Assembly (NCBI RefSeq): GCF_002760435.1
Contig: NZ_AUUU01000043.1
Coordinates: 1-64,000 of the forward strand
DNA: 64,000 bases
DNA from: Clostridium sp. LS
GTDB lineage: Bacteria > Bacillota > Clostridia > Clostridiales > Clostridiaceae
Direction: 5' to 3'
In this document: positions 54,218 through 63,557 of the stretch, in pieces
How the letters are laid out: the number at the start of each line of letters is the position of its first letter
Position numbering within the stretch: the first letter of the stretch is position 1
The notes under the pieces: model-generated
The model's input: the letters and a program-made list of their open reading frames with translations, nothing else
What the model was told of the DNA's origin: nothing
The model's database searches: none
Program-made: the position numbers and the translations under genes

Positions 54218-55051
54218 ATGGAAAAAATCTTAGAGTCTTTGATTCAATCCGCGCCAATTATAAGCGAAATGTTTGGAGGAAATGCAGCAATTGCCATTTG
54301 TGATAAAAATGGATGTATATATTCTTTAGATGGTAAAGGCGTTAAGGCACCTATGCATGTTGGACAAGAAGCTGATATTGAACTAGCGAAAAAAACAGGC
54401 ATTATAGATACGGTATATAGGCAAAAGAAAACATTAACTACCTTATATAATAAAAAAGATCATGGTGTAGATTCAAGAGCCACTATAATCCCAGCCATAA
54501 ATGATACTGGCGAGGTTTCTGGATTTATAAGTATATCTACAAGTACTGAAAATTTTTCAAGAATTAAAACGTCTACTGAAGAACTAATGAGTTCACTTCA
54601 GGAAACTAATGTAACTGTATCAGAAATTGCTAGCAGTGCAGTTCAACTATCTGAAAAATTAAACTATATGGTAGATAATACTAAAAATACAGAAAAATTA
54701 ATCGCAGAAAGCAGCGAAGCTGTGACCTTAATTGAAAGTATCTCAAAACAATCCAATCTACTAGGACTTAATGCTGCAATAGAATCTTCTAGAGCGGGTG
54801 AGTATGGAAAAGGTTTCTCAGTTGTAGCTGGCGAAATGAGAAAATTGGCATTGAATAGCGGTGAATCCTCTAAGAAAATTTCAGCAGCCCTTGCAGATAT
54901 GAGTAATAGTATGAAATTAATAATAGAAACAGTAAATGAATTAGGACAAATAGCTACTAATCAAGCGGCTTCCTTAGAAGAGGTATCTGCAACAGTAGAA
55001 CAAATCACCTTAAATTCACAAGTATTAGTTGATAACATAAAAATGAATTAA
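54218..55051 (+). CDS. Soluble methyl-accepting-chemotaxis-type signalling protein
   Basis: 277 residues. No membrane segment or HAMP domain. The N-terminal ~120 residues (ISEMFGGNAAIAICDKNGCIYSLDG...) are a ligand-binding-like domain found in short clostridial MCPs. The C-terminal half is an MCP signalling hairpin with the tip SKQSNLLGLNAAIESSRAGEYGKGFSVVAGEMRKLA (near 175-210). It would couple to CheA/CheW in the cytoplasm. Start at ATG 54218, with GGAGG 7 bp upstream; the earlier in-frame ATG lacks a site. Confidence 0.85.
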   Translation: MEKILESLIQSAPIISEMFGGNAAIAICDKNGCIYSLDGKGVKAPMHVGQEADIELAKKTGIIDTVYRQKKTLTTLYNKKDHGVDSRATIIPAINDTGEVSGFISISTSTENFSRIKTSTEELMSSLQETNVTVSEIASSAVQLSEKLNYMVDNTKNTEKLIAESSEAVTLIESISKQSNLLGLNAAIESSRAGEYGKGFSVVAGEMRKLALNSGESSKKISAALADMSNSMKLIIETVNELGQIATNQAASLEEVSATVEQITLNSQVLVDNIKMN

Positions 55052-55058
55052 TATAATA

Positions 55059-55096
55059 GGGAGAATTTTCAGAAAACTGAAGTTCTCCCCATTTTT
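55059..55096. terminator. Terminator of the MCP-like gene
   Basis: GGGAGAA pairs with TTCTCCC, with inner TTTTCAG/CTGAAG pairing, then CATTTTTATAT on the plus strand. It may also serve the convergent kinase gene. Confidence 0.7.
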
Positions 55097-55143
55097 ATAT
55101 TTACAGAATAACGAAAAAATATCCAAATAATTACAATTAATTT

Positions 55144-57495
55144 TTACAAATAAATATCTGAAAATTCTACATCGATAGTTTGTACTAAACGGTTATCTGA
55201 AAATTCAACCAACTCTTTTTCCACATCTTCTTCTATTATTTTTTGTTTTGGAAGCAATACTGTAAAAGTACTTCCTCTTCCTACACTGCTCTTAAGAGAT
55301 ATACTTCCCCCCAATGCTTCAACAAATCTCTTTACTAGAGAAAGTCCTATTCCAGCACCTTCAGCCTGCTTAGATAATGAACTGTCAACCTGTCCAAACC
55401 TTTCAAAGATTATATCTACCTTCTCCTTTGGTATTCCTATGCCATTGTCTTTAACCTCAATAGAAATACCGCTTCTTTTTGGAACTAATTTTACTGCAAT
55501 AGACTTACCTTTCGGAGTAAATTTAATAGCATTTGAAAGAAGATTTAACAATATTCTTTCATATTTTTCATCATCAATTGCAATAATTCTTTCTTCTATA
55601 GATGATGAAAACGTTAGTTTAACCCCCTTTTGAGAGGCATAGGTATGTACAGATTCTGTTATTGCCTTTGTAAGAAAAACTATATCTATGTTCTTTTTGT
55701 TAATCTTAATTCTTCCCGCATCTGCTCGTGTAATATCCAAGAGATTATTTACAAGCCTTAACTGCCTAAAGGTATTTGATTTTATCATTCCTAAATACTT
55801 TTTTACTTGGTCAGATAATTCTTTACCACAAAGATGATCTATAGCCTGAATTGCAGTATTAATAACATTAAGGGGTGTCCTAAATTCATGGGATATAAAA
55901 GAAACAAACTCATCTTTCATTTCCAATGCTTTCTCCAGCGTTTCATTTTTTTCTTGCTCCGCTTGCAAAAGTTTTGACTGAATTTCCTTTAGGGCCTGCT
56001 CATTTTTCATAAAACCAGTTACATCTCTACTACAAATAATTCCATACATGAACTTTCCTTCATTATCAAAAACTGGGGAACCACTAATTGATAAATATTC
56101 ATCGACATTGCCTACTTTTGAGCTAATAATATAATCTCGGATAATCTCTCCATTTATTATTCGATATTGCGGCATATCCTCTAATTTTATTTCATTTCCA
56201 TCTAAATCAAAATGCTTTGCATTTTGATATATGTTATTTATGCCTCCGTATTTAGTCTTTAATTCTTCTTTGGCAACTTTGTTCATAACAAAGTTATTCC
56301 CTTCACTATCGAAAACATAAATAGAATCCTGCATATTATTAAGAAGAGCTCTCAATTGCTCTTTTTGTTCTAACACCCATTTTTCGTTGTTTACAAGTTC
56401 TGTAATATCATGAGCACATATTAGTACAGAAATAATATTTTCTTTTTCATCATATATAGGGCTGGCACTTATATTATAGTAATATGTTTTATTAGTTTTT
56501 TTCACAGTCATAAAATAATTTTCAATTTTTTCACCATTTCTTGCCCTGACTCCTGGTAAATCATTATATTCAATGATATTCCCATATTTATCTAAACATT
56601 TAGTATTTTTATAAAGATAACCATCCTGCCCTGGCTTCTTATACTCCAATATATTATATACAAAACTTTTTGAATTATCATTTAATAATGTTATGCTATT
56701 GTCGTTGTTAAACAAAAACATTGCATCTGATACATTATTAATAACTGCTTCGAGCTTTTTATTCTGCTCTTTCATAATCTTTGCTGCCTGTTCTGCATTT
56801 TTTCTATGTAAAACTTGTTCAGTTATTTCTACAACCATTACAACGTAGTACTTTATATTATTTTCTTCAGAAAGTGGAATTAGAGATAGCTTCCAATAAG
56901 TAGTACCACGCTCAAGTCCTTCGTACATATACTCATCTATGTTATACGTTTGTTGTGTTTGGAGAACAGTGTTCCAAATTTCCTCATACGAACTTCCTTT
57001 AAAACCAGCCAGAAACTCTGATATATGCTTTCCTATACAATTTTCCATAGAGTTAAACGGCTCATCCTTATAAGCAACATATCTTTCATTGGCTTTAAGC
57101 AGTGTCATATCTGAACTGTATACCCCTACTCCATAATAATCATCAAGAAATAATGCGTTTAAAAAAGGGTAGTTTTCTTCAAGGTTTAGGCCGGATTTTT
57201 CCAAAAAAATATATATTTTTTTCTTTTTTTCGTATATCACCTTGATTTTAACAAATACGACCTCCAAAGACTTTTTAAATAAAAAATAATCGGTTCGATT
57301 ATTAATATTTTCCATATCAATATCGGTACCGATTCCTAATGTTTTAAATACTTTCCCTATATTATTATTCAGTAATTCGTCGCGCGTATATTCTGTCAAC
57401 TTGGTAAATTGTTTACTAACCTTAACAATTATCCCGCCTTTCTCAACTATAAAAATGGGATAATTCATATTTTTGCTAAAATTCTTTTTATCCAT
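55144..57495 (-). CDS. Orphan multi-PAS sensor histidine kinase, paralogue 1
   Basis: 783 residues, no membrane segments. Three to four PAS-type domains fill the first ~520 residues (for example YPIFIVEKGGIIVKVSKQFTKLTEY, GVGVYSSDMTLLKANERY, AMFLFNNDNSITLLNDN, SIYVFDSEGNNFVMN), then HisKA with MKDEFVSFISHEFRTPLNVINTA and HATPase_c (LLNLLSNAIKFTPKG, DNGIGIPKEKVDIIFERFGQ, AGIGLSLVKRFVEALGG). No response regulator is adjacent. Orphan kinases of this build phosphorylate Spo0A in clostridia, so sporulation or solvent control is a reasonable guess. Start at ATG 57495 (GGAGG 8 bp upstream). The C-terminal tail VEFSDIYL is identical in paralogue 2. Confidence 0.87.
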   Translation of the reverse strand: MDKKNFSKNMNYPIFIVEKGGIIVKVSKQFTKLTEYTRDELLNNNIGKVFKTLGIGTDIDMENINNRTDYFLFKKSLEVVFVKIKVIYEKKKKIYIFLEKSGLNLEENYPFLNALFLDDYYGVGVYSSDMTLLKANERYVAYKDEPFNSMENCIGKHISEFLAGFKGSSYEEIWNTVLQTQQTYNIDEYMYEGLERGTTYWKLSLIPLSEENNIKYYVVMVVEITEQVLHRKNAEQAAKIMKEQNKKLEAVINNVSDAMFLFNNDNSITLLNDNSKSFVYNILEYKKPGQDGYLYKNTKCLDKYGNIIEYNDLPGVRARNGEKIENYFMTVKKTNKTYYYNISASPIYDEKENIISVLICAHDITELVNNEKWVLEQKEQLRALLNNMQDSIYVFDSEGNNFVMNKVAKEELKTKYGGINNIYQNAKHFDLDGNEIKLEDMPQYRIINGEIIRDYIISSKVGNVDEYLSISGSPVFDNEGKFMYGIICSRDVTGFMKNEQALKEIQSKLLQAEQEKNETLEKALEMKDEFVSFISHEFRTPLNVINTAIQAIDHLCGKELSDQVKKYLGMIKSNTFRQLRLVNNLLDITRADAGRIKINKKNIDIVFLTKAITESVHTYASQKGVKLTFSSSIEERIIAIDDEKYERILLNLLSNAIKFTPKGKSIAVKLVPKRSGISIEVKDNGIGIPKEKVDIIFERFGQVDSSLSKQAEGAGIGLSLVKRFVEALGGSISLKSSVGRGSTFTVLLPKQKIIEEDVEKELVEFSDNRLVQTIDVEFSDIYL

Positions 57496-57705
57496 AAGTA
57501 GCACCTCCACTTCTATTAACAATATAAATCTATAACTTTCTTTTATTAATATTTTAACATATTATTACAATAATTTCTATATTTGATCAAATTAAAATAA
57601 ATTATTACATAATTTAAATTTCAATAATGGTTAATTATGATTAAGTATTCCTTAGGAATATACTTAATAAAAATATATACAACCTTTGCTAGACTTATAC
57701 GTATA

Positions 57706-57856
57706 TTTAACCAAAGAAATTAGGTACATATGTATGAAATAGGACTTTAAAAATAAGCTTCCAAATGTTTCTAGTAGGAGATTGCTCTACTTTTAGAACA
57801 TTTCAGTAAGATTTTCACAGTCCTACGGAATACACATATACCTAATTTCGGTTAAA
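57706..57856. other. 151-bp nested inverted repeat (structured RNA or MITE candidate)
   Basis: Outer arms TTTAACC.AAGAAATTAGGTA (from 57706) and its near complement TACCTAATTTCGGTTAAA (to 57856). Middle arm TAGGACT/AGTCCTA (57740-57746 / 57819-57825). Inner hairpin AAATGTTTCTA/TTAGAACATTT with tip GTAG..CTAC (57763-57803). No ORF spans it. It lies between two minus-strand genes. Confidence 0.55.
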
Positions 57857-57888
57857 ATGCACATAAATCTACTTTACATGTTGTTTTT

Positions 57889-58776
57889 CTATTTTGAAAA
57901 TGCTTTTTTTATAGAATCTAAGAAATCAGAAAACATTTTTTGTAATTTAGCAAGAAACCCTTGAGCCTCTTTACTCGATAATTTGTCTTTTAATTGGTTA
58001 GTCACATCATCTAATTGAGCTTTTAAATTATTGTAATTAAGATCCAGGCTATTTATTTTGCTCATTAATGCCTTTATATTAGCTATATCTTGGTCTGATA
58101 ACTTATCTCTATACTCTTTGACAGCCTTATCTACTATATCATTTAATTCTTTATCTGTTTGAGGTTTATCTTTAATTACATCTTTCTTTATATTATTAAT
58201 TAAATTACTTGCATCGTTTTGTCCAATTTTTTGTCCAATATCACCTGTTGTAACCAATTCTTCATTGGCAGCTTGTTTTTTATTTTCATCAATCTTTTTT
58301 CCTGTACTGCTATTTTCAAAGCCTTTTAATATTCCAGTAAGTGCAGCAGTTCCAGAAACCTGAAAAGGTGCTGATGCTTTCACGTTAGCATTATCAATAC
58401 CAGCTGTAATTAGTGCATTTTTTATCATTCCATCATTAACCCATGTAAGATTATTTGTACTTACATTTAATCCGCCTTTTTCTGTTGGTTCAACGTATGA
58501 ACATGATATTGCCTTATTTCCAAGTTGAGCTTCAGATGCTATTTTTGCTAAATAAGTGTGTTCTTCTTTAGACGTAACTTCTAAAATGTTTGCTTCATTT
58601 TTAGATACTCCGAAATATTTCAACATTTCTTCTTTTTGATCATTCGTTAAATCAGCACCAAGTGTAACAGATTTGAACGAATCTGCAAATGCTGGTGCTT
58701 TTGGAGCTGATGTTAAGAAAACACTTAAAACTAAAGTTAAAATTAGAATTTTTGATATAAATGCTTTAACTTTCAT
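57889..58776 (-). CDS. Secreted DUF1002 protein
   Basis: 295 residues. Signal peptide to about 32 (…SAPKAPAFADS). The DUF1002 domain (about 35-260) is recognised by SVTLGADLTNDQKEEMLKYFGV, ISCSYVEPTEKGGLNVSTNNLTWVNDGMIKNALITAGI and KASAPFQVSGTAALTGILKGFE. A helical, coiled-coil-prone C terminus follows. Function unknown; exported to the cell surface or medium. It sits between the two orphan kinase regions and is transcribed alone. Confidence 0.85.
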   Translation of the reverse strand: MKVKAFISKILILTLVLSVFLTSAPKAPAFADSFKSVTLGADLTNDQKEEMLKYFGVSKNEANILEVTSKEEHTYLAKIASEAQLGNKAISCSYVEPTEKGGLNVSTNNLTWVNDGMIKNALITAGIDNANVKASAPFQVSGTAALTGILKGFENSSTGKKIDENKKQAANEELVTTGDIGQKIGQNDASNLINNIKKDVIKDKPQTDKELNDIVDKAVKEYRDKLSDQDIANIKALMSKINSLDLNYNNLKAQLDDVTNQLKDKLSSKEAQGFLAKLQKMFSDFLDSIKKAFSK

Positions 58777-59063
58777 AATTTCTATTCTCCTTTATTATGC
58801 TCAGTTTGTTGTCAAAAACCTTGTTATTTATTTCTTGTACATTATAGCAGAAAAAATATTAAGTTATATTTATTATTCTATTACTTTTATATTAATATTT
58901 ATTATAGATAAAAAATTTTTACAAAATAACTAACCCTTAAAACTAATAAAAACGCTTGCTATCCTAAATTTAATTATTCTAAAAATATATATTTTTATAA
59001 CGTTTACAATAAAAATATGCTATAATATATATAATCAATTATATATTTAAAGGGGGAATAAAT

Positions 59064-59183
59064 ATGCTAATGATAGTTATTTTTGTTTGTCTTGTATTAA
59101 TTGGTTGTAATGCTTTTTATAGTAAAGATGAAAAGATTGAAATTACTGAATCTGAATTTAAAAAGAAATTAAACAAAATGTAG
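59064..59183 (+). CDS. 39-residue membrane peptide or lipoprotein
   Basis: ATG 59064, 9 bp after AGGGGG, encodes a hydrophobic segment MLMIVIFVCLVLIGC followed by a charged tail (YSKDEKIEITESEFKKKLNKM). LIGC fits a lipobox, so it may be a tiny lipoprotein; a single-pass peptide is the alternative. A promoter-like TTTACA...TATATA lies about 30-60 bp upstream and a strong terminator follows at 59282-59332, so it looks like a real single-gene transcript. Confidence 0.6.
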   Translation: MLMIVIFVCLVLIGCNAFYSKDEKIEITESEFKKKLNKM

Positions 59184-59281
59184 TGAAATTCATATAACTA
59201 GAAATAAATCTATTAATGGCTCTAATAAATTTGCTTTTAGAAATTATCAGTATCAAAACTAGAAAGATAATTAAAAACTAT

Positions 59282-59332
59282 AAGTGATAGGTTGTAAGTT
59301 TAGGAAAGAAACTTATAACTTATCACTTTTTA
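59282..59332 (+). terminator. Terminator of the small lipoprotein gene
   Basis: AAGTGATAGGTTGTAAGTTT pairs with AAACTTATAACTTATCACTT (20-bp stem, few mismatches, 7-nt loop), then TTTTTAATT. Confidence 0.8.
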
Positions 59333-59372
59333 ATTACAAGTATTAATTCTTAGCTTATTTTTCTTTAGTTAT

Positions 59373-59900
59373 TTATTTCCCTTTTACAGGCCTTTTAAGC
59401 AATAATACCAACCGTTGCGGACGAACATTTGGCTGTAGGCCTGTCACATATTTATCATTGCCAAAGTTAGGGTATGCAGTTTCCATCTCTAGATATGAAC
59501 TTACTAGTTCCCAGCCGTCTCCTCCTAATTCGTTCAATTGTTCTTCAGAGGGCGTAATAGTATTAATATTAGCAGAACCCTCTCCTGTTCTACTATTGCT
59601 TGTCTCTGGTAATATCTTCATAGTCTTATATTCCCACTTTTGTTCTTGATTTATTCCTATACTAGATTTTATTGATTTTATTCCATACATAGTAATACTT
59701 ATAAAAATTATTATCAAGGCAATTAATGATAGTTTAAACCAATCTGTCTTGCCTTTAAATTTATCATTTTTTCTTTCTTTAGCTGATATATCAATATTTT
59801 TAATAAATTCTTTCTGCATTAAATTTTCTTCACTCTTTAATACGTTATTATTATTTTTTATTTCCACATTTATATGTTTACCTATGCTATTGTTTCCCAT
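59373..59900 (-). CDS. Single-pass membrane protein with DUF4177-like C-terminal domain
   Basis: 175 residues. A polar N terminus, one membrane helix (about 62-82, WFKLSLIALIIIFISITMYGI), then a C-terminal domain with WEYKTMKILPE...LNELGGDGWELVSSYLE...RLVLLLKRP, the pattern of DUF4177 (about 95-172). Function unknown. Start at ATG 59900, 5 bp after a GGGGGG ribosome site; the frame extends 22 codons further without one. Confidence 0.65.
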   Translation of the reverse strand: MGNNSIGKHINVEIKNNNNVLKSEENLMQKEFIKNIDISAKERKNDKFKGKTDWFKLSLIALIIIFISITMYGIKSIKSSIGINQEQKWEYKTMKILPETSNSRTGEGSANINTITPSEEQLNELGGDGWELVSSYLEMETAYPNFGNDKYVTGLQPNVRPQRLVLLLKRPVKGK

Positions 59901-60190
59901 AAAATCCCCCCAAAATCTATACTCTCCGCATATAATGCTAGTTTCCCCTTTATATTTTTTCACCATAAGTTAATATCTATTCTTTCAGTTCCTAAATTAC
60001 ACCCACCTTATTTCTATTGATTTAATTACAATTTTAAGCTCTATAAAAAACCAATATACATATTATACCATATTCCAACTATAAGAAAATTAATTGATAC
60101 GGCCTTAAAACTATCTTAATATTGAAAATTCATACTTTGCATCCATTTCCAACTGTCGCATACCTTATCACTATTCATAATTTTTTGCAT

Positions 60191-60224
60191 AAAAAAGCTC
60201 CTTAACGCTATGACATTAAGGAGC
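60191..60224 (-). terminator. Terminator of kinase paralogue 2
   Basis: GCTCCTTAA pairs with TTAAGGAGC over a 10-nt loop; six T follow on the minus strand. Confidence 0.85.
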
Positions 60225-60288
60225 CTAATGGCAGTAATATATGACAAATATTTCATTAGCATCACAATTAAATTTTTAGACTATTATA

Positions 60289-62250
60289 TTACAGGTATAT
60301 ATCTGAGAACTCTACATTTGTACTATATAAAAGATGACTATTAAACAAATCAGTATTAGAATTTTCTTTATGTTTGCCTAAAACTTTTTTATTAGGAAGT
60401 ATTATAGTAAAGGTGCTGCCCTTACCTAATTTGCTTTTAACAGATATTTTCCCATCTAAGGCTTCAACAAGTTTCTTTACTAATGGTAACCCTATGCCTG
60501 TCCCTTCAGCTTGGCGGGATAACGAACTATCAATCTGTCCAAATCTTTCAAAAATAAAATCTATTTTATCTTTGGGGATTCCTATACCTTTATCCTCTAT
60601 TTCTATATGAATATCATTCTTATATACATTAAGCTTTACAGTTACCTGTCTACTAGCAGGGGTAAATTTAATAGCATTAGAAAGGAGGTTTAAAAGAATT
60701 CTTTCATATTTTTCATTATCAATACCTATTATCATATTTTTATGAGAAGTTGTAAATATTAATTGTATACCTTTTTGTAAAGCATATTTTTTTACGGAAT
60801 CTATAATAGCTTCTGTTAAAATAATAATATCTGTATTCTTTTTATTTATTTTAATTACACCTATACTTGCTCGAGTTATATCAAGAAGATTATTAACTAA
60901 CCTTAACTGCCTATAGGTGTTTAATTTTATCATACGCAAGTATTTTTTAGCGCTTTCTGATAAATCCTCGGAACAAATGCTTTGCATAGCTTGAATAGCT
61001 GAATTAATAACGTTAAGTGGTGTTCTAAACTCGTGGGATATTATAGATAAAAATTCATCTTTCATTTCTAAAGCTTTTTCTAATGTTTCATTTCTCTCAC
61101 GCTCTGCATCTAAAACTGCATCTTGCTGCAATTTTATAATTTTCTCCTGTATAACCTTTTCAGTAATATCTTTTAAGCTCATTATTCCATATAAGAGACT
61201 TCCATCATTATCATAAACTGGCTTCCCGCTAGCACTGATATATATTTCTCTATGGGCGCTTTTTGCAATTAATCTATAATCACTTAATATATCGCCTTTT
61301 AAAATTCTACTTGAAGGTAACTCGTCTTCCTCAAGTATATTTCCGTTAATATCAAAGTATTTAACTATGTTTAAGTTACTATCAATTTTTTTATTTCTTT
61401 CTATCAAATTTAGAATTTTTTCTGCAGATTTATTTAGTGTGGTTAACTTCTTATTATTGTCTATTAAAACCAATCCGTCATAAACACTTTCGAAAACATC
61501 TTCCAGTTGCTTATTTTGAATATTAACAGCTTTAATCTCCTCTTGAGTTTTTTTCCTATCATTAACCTTTTCTGTTACATCAAAGGTATTGCAAACTACA
61601 TATTTTAGTTCTCCGTCTTCCGAAACTGGAGTAATTATAGAGTCCCAATAAGTAATATCTTTCTCATAACCTATATGCCTATGCTCCTTTACTTGTACTG
61701 TTTCACCTGTATCTATAGCCTTCTTCAAAAACTTATATACCGAGTTATCATAGTGATTAGGAATAATTTTTTCCACTTTCATTCCTATACTAAAGTTTCT
61801 ATTGTTAAATGGAGGCTGGAGAAAGTCTAAGTATTTTTTATTTGCTTTAATTAGTACCATATCAGGTACACTATAGACTGCAATTCCAACAGCATCTGCT
61901 TTACATAATTGAGACAAATAAGAATGCCTAACCTCAAATCTGGAGTTTGGCCTCTCTCTCATAATAAATATTTTCTCATTTCCTTGATTAACTATTTCAA
62001 TATTAATTGATCTATATTCAAATAGTTTAGTAAATAAAAAATATTCAGCTTTTTCATTAATATTTTTAATATCAAAGCTTGGACCCACTCTTAATGTAGT
62101 AAGCACATCTTTTAGATTTTTATTAATTAATTCATCAGCATCGTATTGTGTCATTTCTACAAACAGTCTACCCACTTCTATAACGCTCTCATTTTTCACC
62201 AATATACAAGGAACCTTATTAATCAAATCAAAAGTACCCTTTTTATACAC
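60289..62250 (-). CDS. Orphan multi-PAS sensor histidine kinase, paralogue 2
   Basis: 653 residues from GTG 62250 (AGGAGG 7 bp upstream; earlier in-frame starts lack a site). It has the same architecture as the kinase at 55144-57495 with one PAS region fewer: an N-terminal domain ending YFLFTKLFEYRSINIEIV, PAS segments AVGIAVYSVPDMVLIKANKKY and YDGLVLIDNNKKLTTLNKS, HisKA MKDEFLSIISHEFRTPLNVINSA, and HATPase_c LLNLLSNAIKFTPAS, GIGIPKDKIDFIFERFGQ, TGIGLPLVKKLVEALDG. No membrane segment and no adjacent regulator. The tail NVEFSDIYL repeats that of paralogue 1. Probably an orphan kinase feeding Spo0A or a similar regulator; inference. Confidence 0.86.
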   Translation of the reverse strand: MYKKGTFDLINKVPCILVKNESVIEVGRLFVEMTQYDADELINKNLKDVLTTLRVGPSFDIKNINEKAEYFLFTKLFEYRSINIEIVNQGNEKIFIMRERPNSRFEVRHSYLSQLCKADAVGIAVYSVPDMVLIKANKKYLDFLQPPFNNRNFSIGMKVEKIIPNHYDNSVYKFLKKAIDTGETVQVKEHRHIGYEKDITYWDSIITPVSEDGELKYVVCNTFDVTEKVNDRKKTQEEIKAVNIQNKQLEDVFESVYDGLVLIDNNKKLTTLNKSAEKILNLIERNKKIDSNLNIVKYFDINGNILEEDELPSSRILKGDILSDYRLIAKSAHREIYISASGKPVYDNDGSLLYGIMSLKDITEKVIQEKIIKLQQDAVLDAERERNETLEKALEMKDEFLSIISHEFRTPLNVINSAIQAMQSICSEDLSESAKKYLRMIKLNTYRQLRLVNNLLDITRASIGVIKINKKNTDIIILTEAIIDSVKKYALQKGIQLIFTTSHKNMIIGIDNEKYERILLNLLSNAIKFTPASRQVTVKLNVYKNDIHIEIEDKGIGIPKDKIDFIFERFGQIDSSLSRQAEGTGIGLPLVKKLVEALDGKISVKSKLGKGSTFTIILPNKKVLGKHKENSNTDLFNSHLLYSTNVEFSDIYL

Positions 62251-62619
62251 AATAAAACCTCCTAAATTTTCCCACATTATTGGCATTTGTGGATAAATAA
62301 GCAATATGTGTTTATCAAAATATCGCCTATGTTTTCAACCCTAAATTGTTTACATAATAGTATTTTGTTATACATCATTTTGTATTTTAATCCATTTTTT
62401 CTTAACAAATTCTCTATATACCATCCTTACTACATTATAACACAATGGCATTGAATTTAATGTTAAATTATGTTAAATATTATCTTATTGTATTGTACTG
62501 TATTTGCTTAACATTACCCCTTCTAAATGGAGAACATTGTTAAAAATATGTTACAATGAGGACTTATCTCTTATAAAAATATTAAGTTAATTCCCCCTTA
62601 GATTATCTAAAAATGTAAA

Positions 62620-62651
62620 AAAATATGTGGATACCATCCTCCACATATTTT
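62620..62651 (-). terminator. Terminator of the 168-residue hypothetical gene
   Basis: AAAATATGTGGA pairs perfectly with TCCACATATTTT over an 8-nt loop; TTTTTTT follows on the minus strand. The rest of 62251-62729 holds no gene, but 62587-62601 repeats the loop sequence of small-RNA copy B. Confidence 0.85.
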
Positions 62652-62729
62652 CTATCTACAATATTTTTTCAAAATTAAATCTTTTGCTTTTGTTTTCTAG
62701 TGTATTGTAATTCTATGGCAGGATATTAT

Positions 62730-63236
62730 TTATTCCTGAATCAACAACCAACCATATTCTAAAAAAGCTAAGTCATCATTATCAACAAAATCAGCGACTT
62801 CTCTCCAACTTTCAATCGGAAGCTCTTTTTCAAAAGAAAGTTCTCCAACATCTTTGTTATATTCCTCTCTCTCTTGGTCCTCCAAAAATTCCCTGATGAT
62901 TTTCCCATCCTCTATAACAATTAATTCTCCATAGCATATAGCATCATTATATCCTGCAAAGACAAAAGATTCTTTCTGTGCAAAATTAAGCCAAGACTTA
63001 GATGGAACTCCTGAATATCCTCCAGTTAAATCTTCAAATACAGTCCAACCTTCATTTTCATATAAAAATACTGAATCAAGACTTTTCCAGGTACCATTTT
63101 CATTGCAAGCTAAATTTATTGCCTTTATTGAATCTGTTTCAATTAATTTAAATTTTCTTTCAGAATTTAACCATGAAGTTAACCTACTTATTGCTTCATC
63201 CTTGGGTAATTTAATTCTAAAATAACTTGGATTCAT
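62730..63236 (-). CDS. Hypothetical cytoplasmic acidic protein
   Basis: 168 residues, acidic, Trp-rich (LTSWLNSERKFKLIE, EGWTVFEDLTGGYSGVPSKSWLNFA, PIESWREVADFVDNDDLAFLEYGWLLIQE). No signal peptide or membrane segment. The size and composition resemble SMI1/KNR4-like or immunity-type proteins, but I cannot assign a family and no toxin gene is adjacent. Start at ATG 63236, after AGGAG; the frame runs 16 codons further without a site. Confidence 0.6.
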   Translation of the reverse strand: MNPSYFRIKLPKDEAISRLTSWLNSERKFKLIETDSIKAINLACNENGTWKSLDSVFLYENEGWTVFEDLTGGYSGVPSKSWLNFAQKESFVFAGYNDAICYGELIVIEDGKIIREFLEDQEREEYNKDVGELSFEKELPIESWREVADFVDNDDLAFLEYGWLLIQE

Positions 63237-63385
63237 AATAATTCTCCTTATAAATGAAATTTGAAAGTTTAATATTTTGCACAAACTTTTTTGAATTTCT
63301 TTCCAATTATATTGTACATATTTTATGGAGGTATTGTAAACCTTTAAGAAAATAAATAATTGAACTTTCTTTTATTTTCAAAAAT

Positions 63386-63422
63386 TAAAAAATACCTATG
63401 CTTGCTTATTATCAAGTACAGG
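63386..63422 (-). terminator. Terminator of the YitT-family gene
   Basis: CCTGTACTTG pairs with CAAGCATAGG (one mismatch) over an 8-nt loop; TATTTTTT follows on the minus strand. Confidence 0.75.
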
Positions 63423-63557
63423 CATTCTTTTTATATTATTAGTGTTAAATCAGCCCTTTCTTGCTTTTTCACAAAATAAAATTATGTCAGTACATTTTTC
63501 ATATATACTATATTACAAAAAATATTATGACTGATTTACTATATTAAAATTAACTTT

